From positions 62,001 to 126,000 of the forward strand of contig NZ_JAFJSY010000031.1 of assembly GCF_019857225.1 (NCBI RefSeq): 64,000 nucleotides of DNA, in the 5' to 3' direction. Origin of the DNA: Streptomyces plumbidurans (GTDB taxonomy: Bacteria; Actinomycetota; Actinomycetes; Streptomycetales; Streptomycetaceae). The notes below the pieces were generated by a model. The model saw only the letters and a list, made by a program, of their open reading frames with translations, did no database searches and had not been told where the DNA came from. The position numbers and the translations under genes were made by a program. Every line of letters begins with the position of its first letter. Position 1 is the first letter of the stretch. Positions 17,060 to 25,088 of the stretch are shown in pieces.

Positions 17060-17449
17060 CTAGAACTCGTGGTAGAAGCCGATGTTGACGCTGCGCGGGG
17101 CCGTGCGGTCCTGGACGACGATCTCGCCGTTGCCGCCCCGGGGCAGCGCCACCGTCCCGCCGTAGACGAGCGGCTGCGCGTACTCCCCGACGACGAGCCG
17201 GACTTCGGAGGAGGGGTCGGCCTGCGAGCCGCGCAGCCAGGTCACCTGCCAGGCGCCCTCCGGACCGCACTGGAACTCGAGGTGGACCCGCGAGACGAAC
17301 AGCCAGTCGTCGGGCGTCGCCAGACGGCAGACCGCCTTGTCCCGGCCCACGCGCAGCACGGCGCCGGGCTCGCTCGGCGCGTCGGCCAACAGCATGCCGG
17401 CCGTGGCTCCTTCTTCGCCGGAGACGGTGGCCATGGTCAGTTCGAGCAC
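17060..17449 (-). CDS. FHA domain protein
   Basis: 129 residues. The phosphothreonine-binding pattern is present: VGRDKAVCRL (Gly-Arg) and SRVHLEFQ (Ser-x-x-His), then a beta-rich rest. It should bind a phosphorylated partner, usually a substrate of a Ser/Thr kinase; no kinase is adjacent. The GTG at 17449 has GAGGAG six bases upstream and is preferred to ATG 17434. It is divergent from the DUF1992 gene. Confidence 0.83.
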   Translation of the reverse strand: MLELTMATVSGEEGATAGMLLADAPSEPGAVLRVGRDKAVCRLATPDDWLFVSRVHLEFQCGPEGAWQVTWLRGSQADPSSEVRLVVGEYAQPLVYGGTVALPRGGNGEIVVQDRTAPRSVNIGFYHEF

Positions 17450-17530
17450 GCGCTGCTCCTCGTGAAGTGTCCCTACACAGCGGCCGCATACTAAATCGCC
17501 CGACCACACCGCGTCCGGCACAATGAACTC

Positions 17531-17947
17531 ATGACCGAGCGAAAGCCACCCGGCGTCTCGTTCGAGAGCTGGGTCGACAAACAGATTCGGGACGCCGAAA
17601 GACGCGGAGAGTTCGCCGAGATCGCCGGCGCGGGCAAGCCGTTGCCCGCCGACACCTCGTACGACGAACTGTGGTGGATCAAGGGCAAGATGGCCCGCGA
17701 GGGCCTCTCGGTCCTGCCTCCGACCCTCGCGCTGCGCAAAGAGGCCGAGGACGCACTCGCAGCAGCCTACGAGGCGCCCTCGGAGCGGATCGTGCGGAAG
17801 ATCATCGACGAGATCAACGTCAAGATCCGCGAGATGATGTTCAAGCCGCCGCCCGGACCTCCGCTCGGCAAGAAGCCGTACGACGTCGAGGAGGTCGTCC
17901 GGGAGTGGCACAGGCGCCGGACGGCCGCGGACGGTTCACCCGCGTAG
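17531..17947 (+). CDS. DUF1992 (DnaJ-related) protein
   Basis: 138 residues. It begins with the DUF1992 hallmark SFESWVDKQIRDAERRGEF and has GAGKPLP and DELWWIKGKMAREGLS. The family is annotated as a DnaJ homologue subfamily because of fusions to J domains in other species, but no HPD motif is present here, so chaperone function is not shown. Nine bases separate its stop from the convergent downstream gene. Confidence 0.88.
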   Translation: MTERKPPGVSFESWVDKQIRDAERRGEFAEIAGAGKPLPADTSYDELWWIKGKMAREGLSVLPPTLALRKEAEDALAAAYEAPSERIVRKIIDEINVKIREMMFKPPPGPPLGKKPYDVEEVVREWHRRRTAADGSPA

Positions 17948-17955
17948 CAGGCGCT

Positions 17956-18633
17956 TCACCCGTGCAGCAGGCGCTGCGCCAGTTCCCGGTAGTCCCGCAG
18001 GGCCAGCCGGAGTTGCTCGGTGTCGGCCTGCGTGGCCTCGGCCGCCCCGGTGCCCTTCCCGTCGTGCGCGCCCTGTCCGGCCTGCCAGGACGTGCGCAGG
18101 CTGCGGCGGCGGTGGGTCAGTGCCTCGGTGAAACGGGCGGCGATCTCCTCCACCACGTGGTCGGCCTCCTCGACGGCCGCCCTGGGTCCGTCGACGAACC
18201 CCGAGACGGCGTTGCGGAGCCGCAGTTCGAGCTTGTCGCACTCGTCGTGGGGCAGCAGGCCGCCGGTGCCGTGACCGGTGCTGTGGTCGGTGCTGTGGTC
18301 GGTGGGGCTCTTGTGCTCGCCGGTGCCGGTGTGGCCCGGACGTCCCGTGGGGTCGATGAGCTCCTCCGTGCTCCTGGGGGCGGTACCCGGGGCCGGGGCC
18401 CCGGGGTCGGCCGCCTCGGACGGCGTCGGCGCCACCAGCCGGTCGTGACCCGGCGCGGTCTCACGCCCCGCGGTCTCACGCCCCGCGATCCCGCGTCCCT
18501 CGGTCTCGCGCCCCGCGGTCTCGGCGGCGTCGTGGCCGGTGCCCTCGTGCGGTGTCGGTGCCACCAGCCGGTCGTGACCCGGCGGGGTCCCGCGGCCCGC
18601 GGCCTCGCCCGCGCCGGTCGTTGCGTCCGTCAT
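17956..18633 (-). CDS. Hypothetical soluble protein with repetitive N-terminus
   Basis: 225 residues, not a family I recognise with certainty. The first 125 residues are low-complexity and contain two copies of PGHDRLVAPTP and several AGRET units, which are also visible as DNA repeats. The C-terminal 95 residues look folded and helical (DECDKLELRLRNAVSGFVDG, VEEADHVVEEIAARFTEALT) and resemble the helical part of the gene just upstream (AVAEADRLLAELAAE), so the two may be paralogous. The genes are 5 bp apart and surely one operon. Confidence 0.7.
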   Translation of the reverse strand: MTDATTGAGEAAGRGTPPGHDRLVAPTPHEGTGHDAAETAGRETEGRGIAGRETAGRETAPGHDRLVAPTPSEAADPGAPAPGTAPRSTEELIDPTGRPGHTGTGEHKSPTDHSTDHSTGHGTGGLLPHDECDKLELRLRNAVSGFVDGPRAAVEEADHVVEEIAARFTEALTHRRRSLRTSWQAGQGAHDGKGTGAAEATQADTEQLRLALRDYRELAQRLLHG

Positions 18634-18638
18634 GTCGC

Positions 18639-19349
18639 TCAACTCCCCTTCGCCTGGCGTCGGTCGAAGGCCCACGGCAGGGCGCTGCGGCCTTCGCCGT
18701 GACTCTTCTCGGTACGGTCCGTGCTGTGTGCCTGCGCCCGGTCGGCGGGGTCGGTCCCGTCGGTGCGGTGCGCCGTGCCGTCGTGGCCGTCGTGGGCCGT
18801 CAGGTCCTCGAAGAGCGCGCGGGCCTCGACCATGGCCTCGCGCATCTCCTCCGTGTCGGTCCCGGCGCCGTCCTGCCCGCCCGCGCTCGCGCGCGCCACG
18901 CGGTGGATGTGCCGGTAGCCGTGCACATGGTGCGCGTGGTGGACGGAGAGCGCGGCGAGCTGCTCCTCGTACTGGCCACCGTCCGGGAAGCCGCGCTCGG
19001 CGGCCAGTTCGGCCAGCAGCCGGTCCGCCTCGGCGACCGCCTCGTGCGGTGCGTCGACGAACCGCTCCTGCGCGGCGGTCCAGCGGGCGGTGTACTGCTC
19101 GCGCCGGTCCGCCTCCAGCGGCCGCACACGCAGCGCACCGTGCCGCTCCACGCGCCCGGTGAGTTCGCGCTCGGCGGCCTTGGTGTCGCCGTCGTGGCGG
19201 GCCACGGTGCGGTCGTACTCGGGACCGAAGCGCCGCTTCAGGTCCCGGCCGCCGCCGCGCGGGCCCCGGTTGCGCAGGGCCAGGACGGCCGCGACGACCA
19301 CGACGGCCGCCACGATCACGATCAGGGCGATGATCAAGCCTGTGGACAT
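18639..19349 (-). CDS. Membrane-anchored protein with helical and His-rich regions
   Basis: 236 residues. One N-terminal helix (LIIALIVIVAAVVVVAAVLALRN cut short here) anchors it, followed by a charged helical domain that starts RDLKRRFGPEYDRTVARHDG and contains ERFVDAPHEAVAEADRLL. A His-rich stretch (VHHAHHVHGYRHIHRVA) follows, then a hydrophilic tail. Proteins with the RRFGPEYDR pattern are common in Streptomyces and lack a known function. The His cluster could bind metal, but that is only a possibility. ATG 19349 is the first codon before the membrane helix. Confidence 0.78.
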   Translation of the reverse strand: MSTGLIIALIVIVAAVVVVAAVLALRNRGPRGGGRDLKRRFGPEYDRTVARHDGDTKAAERELTGRVERHGALRVRPLEADRREQYTARWTAAQERFVDAPHEAVAEADRLLAELAAERGFPDGGQYEEQLAALSVHHAHHVHGYRHIHRVARASAGGQDGAGTDTEEMREAMVEARALFEDLTAHDGHDGTAHRTDGTDPADRAQAHSTDRTEKSHGEGRSALPWAFDRRQAKGS

Positions 19350-19486
19350 GGGTGCCTTCCGGTCTGCTGGGCCGGCCCCAGCGGGCCGGTTCGTCGTTCG
19401 GGTTGCCCGCAGGACCCCCCTCAAACGGCGTCTGGTGGCTCCGGCCCGCATAACCGGTTGCGGACGGTGGGTGGCGCCTTACGACA

Positions 19487-20047
19487 ATGTCCGCCATGAC
19501 CTGGACCGTCGCGCCCGAGCCGTACCACTCCCTCGTCGCCGCCGCGCTGTGGCGGGCGTACTACACCGAGGTCAGCGACCGCTGGTATCTGCTGCACGAG
19601 CGGCGGCGCACCGACCCCGACGAGCTGGAGCGCGAGATCGCCGCCCGCTCCGGCTCCGAACTCGCCCCGCCCACCGGGCGGTTGCTCGTCGCCCGGTACG
19701 AGGGCGAGCCGGCCGGCTGCGCGGGCGTACGGCTGCTGGACGCGGCGACCGCCGAGCTGACCCGGGTGTTCGTGTACGAGGAGATGCGCGGCCGGGGCGG
19801 AGCCCCGCTCCTCGTGCGCGCCGCCGAGGACGCCGCACGGGCCCTCGGTGCCCGGCGGATCGTCCTCGACACCCGCAGCGACCTCGTCGAGGCCCGCGCC
19901 CTGTACGCGCGGCTCGGCTACGAGGAGGGCGAGCGGCACAACGACGACCCCTACGCCGAGCACTGGTTTAGCAAGGACCTCACTGGGCCCGCTGCACCGC
20001 ACCGTTGTGGGGCTGCTCCCGGTCCGAACCGCACAGCTCGTCGTTGA
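19487..20047 (+). CDS. GNAT family N-acetyltransferase
   Basis: 186 residues. ELTRVFVYEEMRGRGGAPLLVRAAEDAA holds the acetyl-CoA loop (RGRGGA); ARALYARLGYEEGERHNDDPYAEHWFSKDL is the family's usual end. The last 20 residues or so (Ala/Arg/Pro-rich) extend past that natural end and overlap the convergent MFS gene by 68 bp. The start may be ATG 19487 or ATG 19496. Substrate unknown. Confidence 0.83.
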   Translation: MSAMTWTVAPEPYHSLVAAALWRAYYTEVSDRWYLLHERRRTDPDELEREIAARSGSELAPPTGRLLVARYEGEPAGCAGVRLLDAATAELTRVFVYEEMRGRGGAPLLVRAAEDAARALGARRIVLDTRSDLVEARALYARLGYEEGERHNDDPYAEHWFSKDLTGPAAPHRCGAAPGPNRTARR

Positions 20048-22061
20048 GCTCGTGGATCAGCTGGGCGAGGTCGGTGGGACGGTCCGGGCCCCACCAGTCG
20101 CCGAGCAGCTCCGCCAGCGACTCCTCACGGGCCCGAGACAGGCGCTCGGCGACCTCGCGGCCCTGCGCGGTCAGCACCAGGTCCAGCCCCTCACGGGCGG
20201 CCAGCCGCCGCTCCTCGACCTGCCGGGCGGCCTCGATGACGACCTTCAGCGGCAGCGAGCTGCGCTCGGCGAGCACGGCGGGCTCGGCCCAGCCCTGTTT
20301 CTTGATCCGCAGCAGCAGCCAGCTGGCCGCGGGCAGCAGGTCGTAGCCCGCCCGCGCGGTGATCTTCTGGTAGATCTCGCGCCGGCCCTCCCGGGTGCCG
20401 AGCACGGACAGCGCGCGGCACACCTCGTCGTAGGAGGAGCGCTCGACCGGGTTGCTGGCGAGGGTCTCCGTGACGTCGGGCGCGGTGACCGAGCCGCGCA
20501 GCTTGTCCTCCTTGAGGAACCAGGCGAGCACGAAGCCGAGCAGGGCGACGGGGGCGGCGTAGAGGAAGACGTCGGTGATGGACGAGGCGTACGCGTGCAG
20601 GGCGGCCGGGCGCAGGGCGGGAGGCAGCGAGCCGATGCCGCGCGGGTCGGACTTCAGGGATTCCGCGGTCACGCCCGGCGGGAGGCGGCGGCCGCTGAAG
20701 GCGTCCGACAGCCGGTCGGTGAGCCGGCTCGCGAAGACCGTGCCGAAGACGGCGACGCCGAACGAGGCGCCGATCGAGCGGAAGAAGGTCGCGCCCGAGG
20801 TGGCGACGCCCAGGTCCTCGTAGGAGACCGCGTTCTGCACGATGAGCACCAGCACCTGCATGACGAGGCCCAGTCCGAGGCCGAAGACGAAGAAGTCCAC
20901 GCTCATCACGGCGGTGGAGCTGTTCTCGTCGAGCCGGTACAGCAGGAGCAGCCCGATGGCGGTGATCGCGGTGCCCGCGATCGGGAAGACCTTCCAGCGG
21001 CCGGTGCGGCTGACGATCTGCCCGGAGCCGGTGGACGACAGCAACATGCCGAACACCATCGGCAGCATGTGCACACCGGACATGGTCGGCGTCACGCCCT
21101 GGACGACCTGGAGGAAGGTCGGCAGATAGGTCATCGCGCCGAACATCGCGAAGCCGATGATGAAGCTGATGACGGCGGAGAGCGTGAAGGTGCGGATGCG
21201 GAACAGCTTGAGCGGCAGCACCGGTTCGGCCGCCTTCCGCTCCACGGCCACGAACGCTACGACCAGCACCACACCGAGGACGATCAGCCCGATGATCTGC
21301 GCCGAGCCCCAGTCCCAGGTCGTACCGCCGAGCGAGGCCACCAGGATCAGACAGGTGGCGACCGAGGCGATGAGGAGGGTGCCGAGGTAGTCGATGACGT
21401 GCCGGGTGGACTTGCGGGGGATGTGCAGCGCGGTCGCGATCACGGCGAGGGCGATGGCGCCCACCGGCAGGTTGATGTAGAACACCCAGCGCCAGCTGAG
21501 GTGTTCGGTGAACAGACCGCCCAACAGCGGGCCGAGCACGCTCGTCGCGCCGAACACGGCCCCGAACAGGCCCTGGTAGCGGCCGCGTTCACGCGGCGAA
21601 ACGACGTCCCCGACGATCGCCATCGACAGCACGATCAACCCGCCGCCGCCCAGGCCCTGTACGGCCCTGAAGGCGATCAACTGCGGCATGCTCTGCGCCA
21701 CTCCGCACAGCGCCGAGCCGATCAGGAAGAGCACGATCGCGGTCTGGAACAGCCTCTTGCGCCCGTACTGGTCACCGAGCTTGCCCCACAGCGGGGTCGC
21801 GGCGGTCGAGGCCAGCAGATAGGCGGTGACCACCCACGACAGGTGCTCCAGACCGCCGAGGTCGCTGACGATGGTGGGCAGCGCGGTGGCCACGATCGTC
21901 TGGTCGAGGGCGGCGAGCAGCAGCCCGAGGAGCAGCGCGCCGATCGAGACGAGCACGTTCCCGGACACGTGCTGCTGAGCTGAGCTGCCCCGCTGCCGGG
22001 GTTCTTCGGGTGGCTGTGCGCCTCGCACATTTCCCGTCATACCGTGCGCATCCCCGGCCAT
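19980..22061 (-). CDS. DHA2-family MFS exporter fused to a MarR-like winged helix
   Basis: 693 residues. The first 520 residues are a 14-helix drug:H+ antiporter: LAALDQTIVATALPTIVSDL, GKLGDQYGRKRLF, and motif C-like GPLLGGLFTEHLSWRW. After the last helix, about 150 soluble residues follow with the layout of a MarR winged helix: YDLLPAASWLLLRIKKQGW, ERSSLPLKVVIEAARQVEER, then LVLTAQGREVAERL and an acidic end. A cytoplasmic regulatory or sensor domain on a transporter is plausible. ATG 22061 has GGGAGG; ATG 22040 is the alternative. The 3' end overlaps the GNAT gene. Confidence 0.87.
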   Translation of the reverse strand: MAGDAHGMTGNVRGAQPPEEPRQRGSSAQQHVSGNVLVSIGALLLGLLLAALDQTIVATALPTIVSDLGGLEHLSWVVTAYLLASTAATPLWGKLGDQYGRKRLFQTAIVLFLIGSALCGVAQSMPQLIAFRAVQGLGGGGLIVLSMAIVGDVVSPRERGRYQGLFGAVFGATSVLGPLLGGLFTEHLSWRWVFYINLPVGAIALAVIATALHIPRKSTRHVIDYLGTLLIASVATCLILVASLGGTTWDWGSAQIIGLIVLGVVLVVAFVAVERKAAEPVLPLKLFRIRTFTLSAVISFIIGFAMFGAMTYLPTFLQVVQGVTPTMSGVHMLPMVFGMLLSSTGSGQIVSRTGRWKVFPIAGTAITAIGLLLLYRLDENSSTAVMSVDFFVFGLGLGLVMQVLVLIVQNAVSYEDLGVATSGATFFRSIGASFGVAVFGTVFASRLTDRLSDAFSGRRLPPGVTAESLKSDPRGIGSLPPALRPAALHAYASSITDVFLYAAPVALLGFVLAWFLKEDKLRGSVTAPDVTETLASNPVERSSYDEVCRALSVLGTREGRREIYQKITARAGYDLLPAASWLLLRIKKQGWAEPAVLAERSSLPLKVVIEAARQVEERRLAAREGLDLVLTAQGREVAERLSRAREESLAELLGDWWGPDRPTDLAQLIHELNDELCGSDREQPHNGAVQRAQ

Positions 22062-22229
22062 CCAGACCTCCCGACGCTCTCGTTACACGTCCATGGTGAT
22101 CGGTGTGACCAGTTATGGCCTGTTGAGTCCTGTTGGAAGCCGAAATTCCGGGGGCCCCGGCAACGACCCGGCCATGATCTGGATAACCTCTGGAGTTCGC
22201 GAGGGAAGCGTGAAGGGAGGGACGAACAC

Positions 22230-23186
22230 GTGACAGACCCGACAGGTCACCAGTGCCCGGAGTGCGGAGCGCCCAGAGACACCGACAACACCCCGTCGTG
22301 CGGCTGCACCCGGCGGGCCGCCGACGCACTGCGCGAGGCCCGTACGGCCGAACAGGCGGCGGCGGAGGACTTCGACCCGCTGCGCATACGCCCGTATGTC
22401 GAACTGGAGCACGACGGGACCGCTCACGCCGCGCCCCCTCCGGTGCCCCCGGCCGAAGCGACGATGCCCTTGCGGGCGATACCCCCCACGCCCCCGGACA
22501 CCGCGGACCTGAGCCTGTTCGAGGGCGCGGACCCCACCGGCACGTACGGCGACGAGGACGAAGCGCCACGCCGGCCCCGCGGCCGACGCCGCACCGTACT
22601 GCTCGGCGCGGGCGGCGCCGTCGTCGCCGTGATGACGGCGGCCGGGCTGGCGAGCGGCCTGTTCTCCTACGACAAGCCCTCGCGCGACGGCGCCCTCCCC
22701 GACGACGTACGGGCGAGCGTGCCCGACGACGCGTCGACGAGCGCGGAGTCCGCGCCCTCACCCGAGAACGCGCAGTCGCGCCGGCCGTCCGCACCACCTT
22801 CGCCGACCCGCTCCGCCGGCGCGACCTCCTCGCCCCCGGCCTCCCCCTCCACCACCACCTCGGGGAGCCCCACCCCGCCCCCGTCCGCGACGGCCACCCA
22901 CCCCTCCCCGACGGCCACCGCGACCCACAGCCCGGCCACCTCCAACGGAAGCACCACCCGACCCCCCGTCCTGCGCCTCAACTCCCAGGGCCCGGAGGTG
23001 ACGGAACTCGAACTCCGCCTCACCCAACTCGGCCTCTACACCCGCAAGCCCCACGGCTACTACGACAGTTGGGTCGAGGACGCGGTCAGCCGCTACCAGT
23101 GGGCGCGCGGAATCAACGGTGACGAACGCGGGGTGTACGGGACGGAGACCAGAGAGAGGCTGGAGTCGGAGACACGGGAGCCGTAG
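22230..23186 (+). CDS. Membrane protein with zinc-ribbon-like N-terminus and peptidoglycan-binding domain
   Basis: 318 residues. It starts with HQCPECGAPRDTDNTPSCGC, a probable zinc ribbon on the cytoplasmic side. One membrane helix follows at about residue 130 (TVLLGAGGAVVAVMTAAGLA), then a Ser/Thr/Pro linker of about 90 residues, and finally a PG_binding_1 domain (LRLNSQGPEVTELELRLTQLG, YYDSWVEDAVSRYQWARGI). It likely attaches to the cell wall. GTG 22230 has GGGAGG at 8 bases. It is divergent from the MFS exporter. Confidence 0.85.
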   Translation: MTDPTGHQCPECGAPRDTDNTPSCGCTRRAADALREARTAEQAAAEDFDPLRIRPYVELEHDGTAHAAPPPVPPAEATMPLRAIPPTPPDTADLSLFEGADPTGTYGDEDEAPRRPRGRRRTVLLGAGGAVVAVMTAAGLASGLFSYDKPSRDGALPDDVRASVPDDASTSAESAPSPENAQSRRPSAPPSPTRSAGATSSPPASPSTTTSGSPTPPPSATATHPSPTATATHSPATSNGSTTRPPVLRLNSQGPEVTELELRLTQLGLYTRKPHGYYDSWVEDAVSRYQWARGINGDERGVYGTETRERLESETREP

Positions 23187-23188
23187 CT

Positions 23189-23262
23189 TTTCAGCCCGTC
23201 CGGCGTTTGAGGACGAGGCCCCTTCAGGGCCGAAGCGGGGGTCTGGGGGCGGCAGCCCCCAG
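23189..23262. repeat. Streptomyces dispersed intergenic repeat
   Basis: A 74-bp element that begins TTCAGCCCGTCCGGCGTTTG and ends in a hairpin. From general knowledge this motif recurs between genes in many Streptomyces chromosomes. It occupies the gap between the convergent peptidoglycan-binding and HAD genes. Confidence 0.75.
23243..23262 (+). terminator. Hairpin at the end of the dispersed repeat
   Basis: CTGGGGGC and GCCCCCAG pair around a GGCA loop, a likely terminator for the gene ending at 23186 and perhaps also for the convergent gene. Confidence 0.65.
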
Positions 23263-23276
23263 CACCACAGCAACCC

Positions 23277-23942
23277 CTACCTCACGGAAACCCGAACAAC
23301 CCCGCCAACACAATCAACCCGCACCCGAGTCAAATCCCCCACCACCACATCGGGCTCATGCAGATCCGCCCGCCCCCCAACCCCCACAACCCGCATCCCA
23401 GCGGAGCGCCCCGCCTGGATACCGGCCGCCGAGTCCTCGAAGACGATGCAGTCGGCCGGCTCGACGCCCAGTTCGGCGGCGCCCTTGAGGAAGCCCTCGG
23501 GGTCGGGCTTGCTGGCGCCTACCGACTCGGCGGTCACGCGCACATCGGGCAGCTCCAGACCGGCCGCCGTCATCCGGGCCGTGGCGAGGGCCTCGTCGGC
23601 CGAGGTCACCAGGGCGTGCGGCAGGCCGCGCAGGGAGGCGAGGAACTCGGGGGCGCCGGGGATCGCCACGACGCCTTCGGTGTCGGCGGTCTCCTCGGCG
23701 AGCATGCGCGCGTTGTCGGCCAGGTTGTGCTCCACGGGGCGGTCGGGCAGCAGCAGCGCCATGGACGCGTAGCCCTGCCGCCCGTGCACCACATTCATGA
23801 CCTCGCCCGCGTCGAGGCCGTGCCGCTCGGCCCAGCGCCGCCAGACGCGCTCCACGACCGCGTCGGAGTTCACGAGGGTGCCGTCCATGTCGAGCAGGAG
23901 GGCGCGGGCGGTGAGGACGGTGGGCACGGTGGTGACCGTCAT
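23277..23942 (-). CDS. HAD-family sugar-phosphate phosphatase
   Basis: 221 residues. Motif I LLLDMDGTLVNSD, motif II around HALVTSADEALA, and motif IV IVFEDSAAGIQAGRSAGM followed by VVGVGG are those of the beta-phosphoglucomutase/2-deoxyglucose-6-phosphatase branch of HAD enzymes. It probably dephosphorylates small sugar phosphates. ATG 23942 is the natural start; the longer open frame upstream crosses a tandem duplication in the intergenic DNA. Confidence 0.88.
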   Translation of the reverse strand: MTVTTVPTVLTARALLLDMDGTLVNSDAVVERVWRRWAERHGLDAGEVMNVVHGRQGYASMALLLPDRPVEHNLADNARMLAEETADTEGVVAIPGAPEFLASLRGLPHALVTSADEALATARMTAAGLELPDVRVTAESVGASKPDPEGFLKGAAELGVEPADCIVFEDSAAGIQAGRSAGMRVVGVGGRADLHEPDVVVGDLTRVRVDCVGGVVRVSVR

Positions 23943-23974
23943 CGGCAGCTCCAAGCGCGAGAAGTGGGGCGGAC

Positions 23975-24031
23975 ACGGGCCGCGGGTGGGCGCCGTACCA
24001 GGGCCTCTACGGGCCACGGGTGGGCGCCGTA
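23975..24031. repeat. Short tandem duplication upstream of the HAD gene
   Basis: The segment ACGGGCCGCGGGTGGGCGCC (23975 on) recurs with one change at 24009, a 34-bp offset. It lies between the HAD gene start and the end of the TMEM165 gene. Confidence 0.6.
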
Positions 24032-24152
24032 GGACAAAACGGCCCCGCCCGCCGGTCAGGGAAAACGGGCGGGAGCCACTTTGTTTCTCCACGGTACAAA
24101 ACCGGGCCGGGATCCGCCACCGACTCCGGGAACAGTTCACGCGCCGTTCAGC

Positions 24153-24734
24153 TCAGCCGGCCACGGCCTCGTACAGGCTCCACACGCCGAGCGCGATCAT
24201 CAGCAGCGCCGCGACCTTGGTGATCAGCGCCAGCGGCACCCGCTTCATCAGCGCCTTTCCGCCGACGATGCCGAGCCCGGCCACCGCCCACAGGGCCAGC
24301 ACCGCGCCGAGGCCGACGGAGAGCGGGTCGTCGTAGCGGGCCGCGAGGTTCGCCGTCATGATCTGCGTCAGATCCCCGAACTCGGCGACCAGGATGAGCA
24401 TGAACCCGGTGCTCGCCACCTTCCAGAACGTCTGGTTCTCGGGCTTGCGGATCTCCTCGTCGTCCTCGTCCTTCTTCATCAGCAGCACCGCGGCACCGCC
24501 GAGGAAGAGCACACCCGTCACCGCGTGCACGATCCGCTGCGGCAGCAGGGTGAGCACGCTGCCCGCAGCGACGGCCAGCACGACATGGAGCGCGAAGGCC
24601 GCGGCGACACCGGCGAAGACGTACGAGGCGCGGTAGCGGGTGCCGAGGACGAGCCCGGCGAGCGCGGTCTTGTCCGGCAGCTCGGCCAGGAAGACGACGC
24701 CGAACACGAGCGCCGTGACGGTGATGCTGATCAA
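24153..24734 (-). CDS. TMEM165/GDT1 (UPF0016) family Mn2+/Ca2+ exporter
   Basis: 193 residues, six to seven helices made of two homologous halves. Each half carries the family motif E-x-x-D-x-T: FLAELPDKTALAG near residue 18 and VAEFGDLTQIMTAN near 125; the first has Pro where Gly is usual. An acidic cytoplasmic loop (KKDEDDEE) separates them. The family exports manganese or calcium. A yybP-ykoY manganese riboswitch immediately upstream on the same strand supports Mn2+ as the relevant ion. ATG 24734. Confidence 0.9.
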   Translation of the reverse strand: MISITVTALVFGVVFLAELPDKTALAGLVLGTRYRASYVFAGVAAAFALHVVLAVAAGSVLTLLPQRIVHAVTGVLFLGGAAVLLMKKDEDDEEIRKPENQTFWKVASTGFMLILVAEFGDLTQIMTANLAARYDDPLSVGLGAVLALWAVAGLGIVGGKALMKRVPLALITKVAALLMIALGVWSLYEAVAG

Positions 24735-24823
24735 GATCCCTCAATCGGTCGGGGCTGCCCCACCGAGAGTGTTACTGCGACACGACACCTCGGCACGGCA
24801 GCACACACGGATGTGCACTGCTC

Positions 24824-24932
24824 TGCCGAAGGTCTCGCTGGCCGGCCCCGTGATCCGGGCCTGCCTCCGGGCGCCGGCTCAGACGAGCTGAGCAGTGTGT
24901 CGACGGTCCGGCGAAGAGCTACTCCCCTTCTG
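24824..24932 (-). promoter_or_regulatory. yybP-ykoY manganese riboswitch
   Basis: Read on the minus strand, the leader starts AGAAGGGGAGTAGCTC (from about 24932) and closes with GCGAGACCTTCGGC (to about 24824). GGGGAGTAG and GCGAGACCTT are the two conserved halves of the yybP-ykoY aptamer, and AAGG/CCTT can form the base of its P1 stem. It sits about 90 bases before the TMEM165 gene. This RNA class senses Mn2+ and switches on exporters of exactly this family. Confidence 0.85.
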
Positions 24933-25088
24933 CGCCGTCCATCGTACGGGAAGGAAGTTCGGCCATAAACCTTGTCGTGTCATGTACGCGCCATTAACTT
25001 CTCACCGAACGCACACTCTCCCGCAACGCGGCGACGCGAGCATTCCCTCGCCCGCCCGACAAGCCCCCACACCCTCAAGGGAGTTCGC

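Noticed and set aside
24972..25088. N-terminal extension of the secreted nuclease
   Set aside because: It would bury the signal peptide; ATG 25089 has a good ribosome-binding site.
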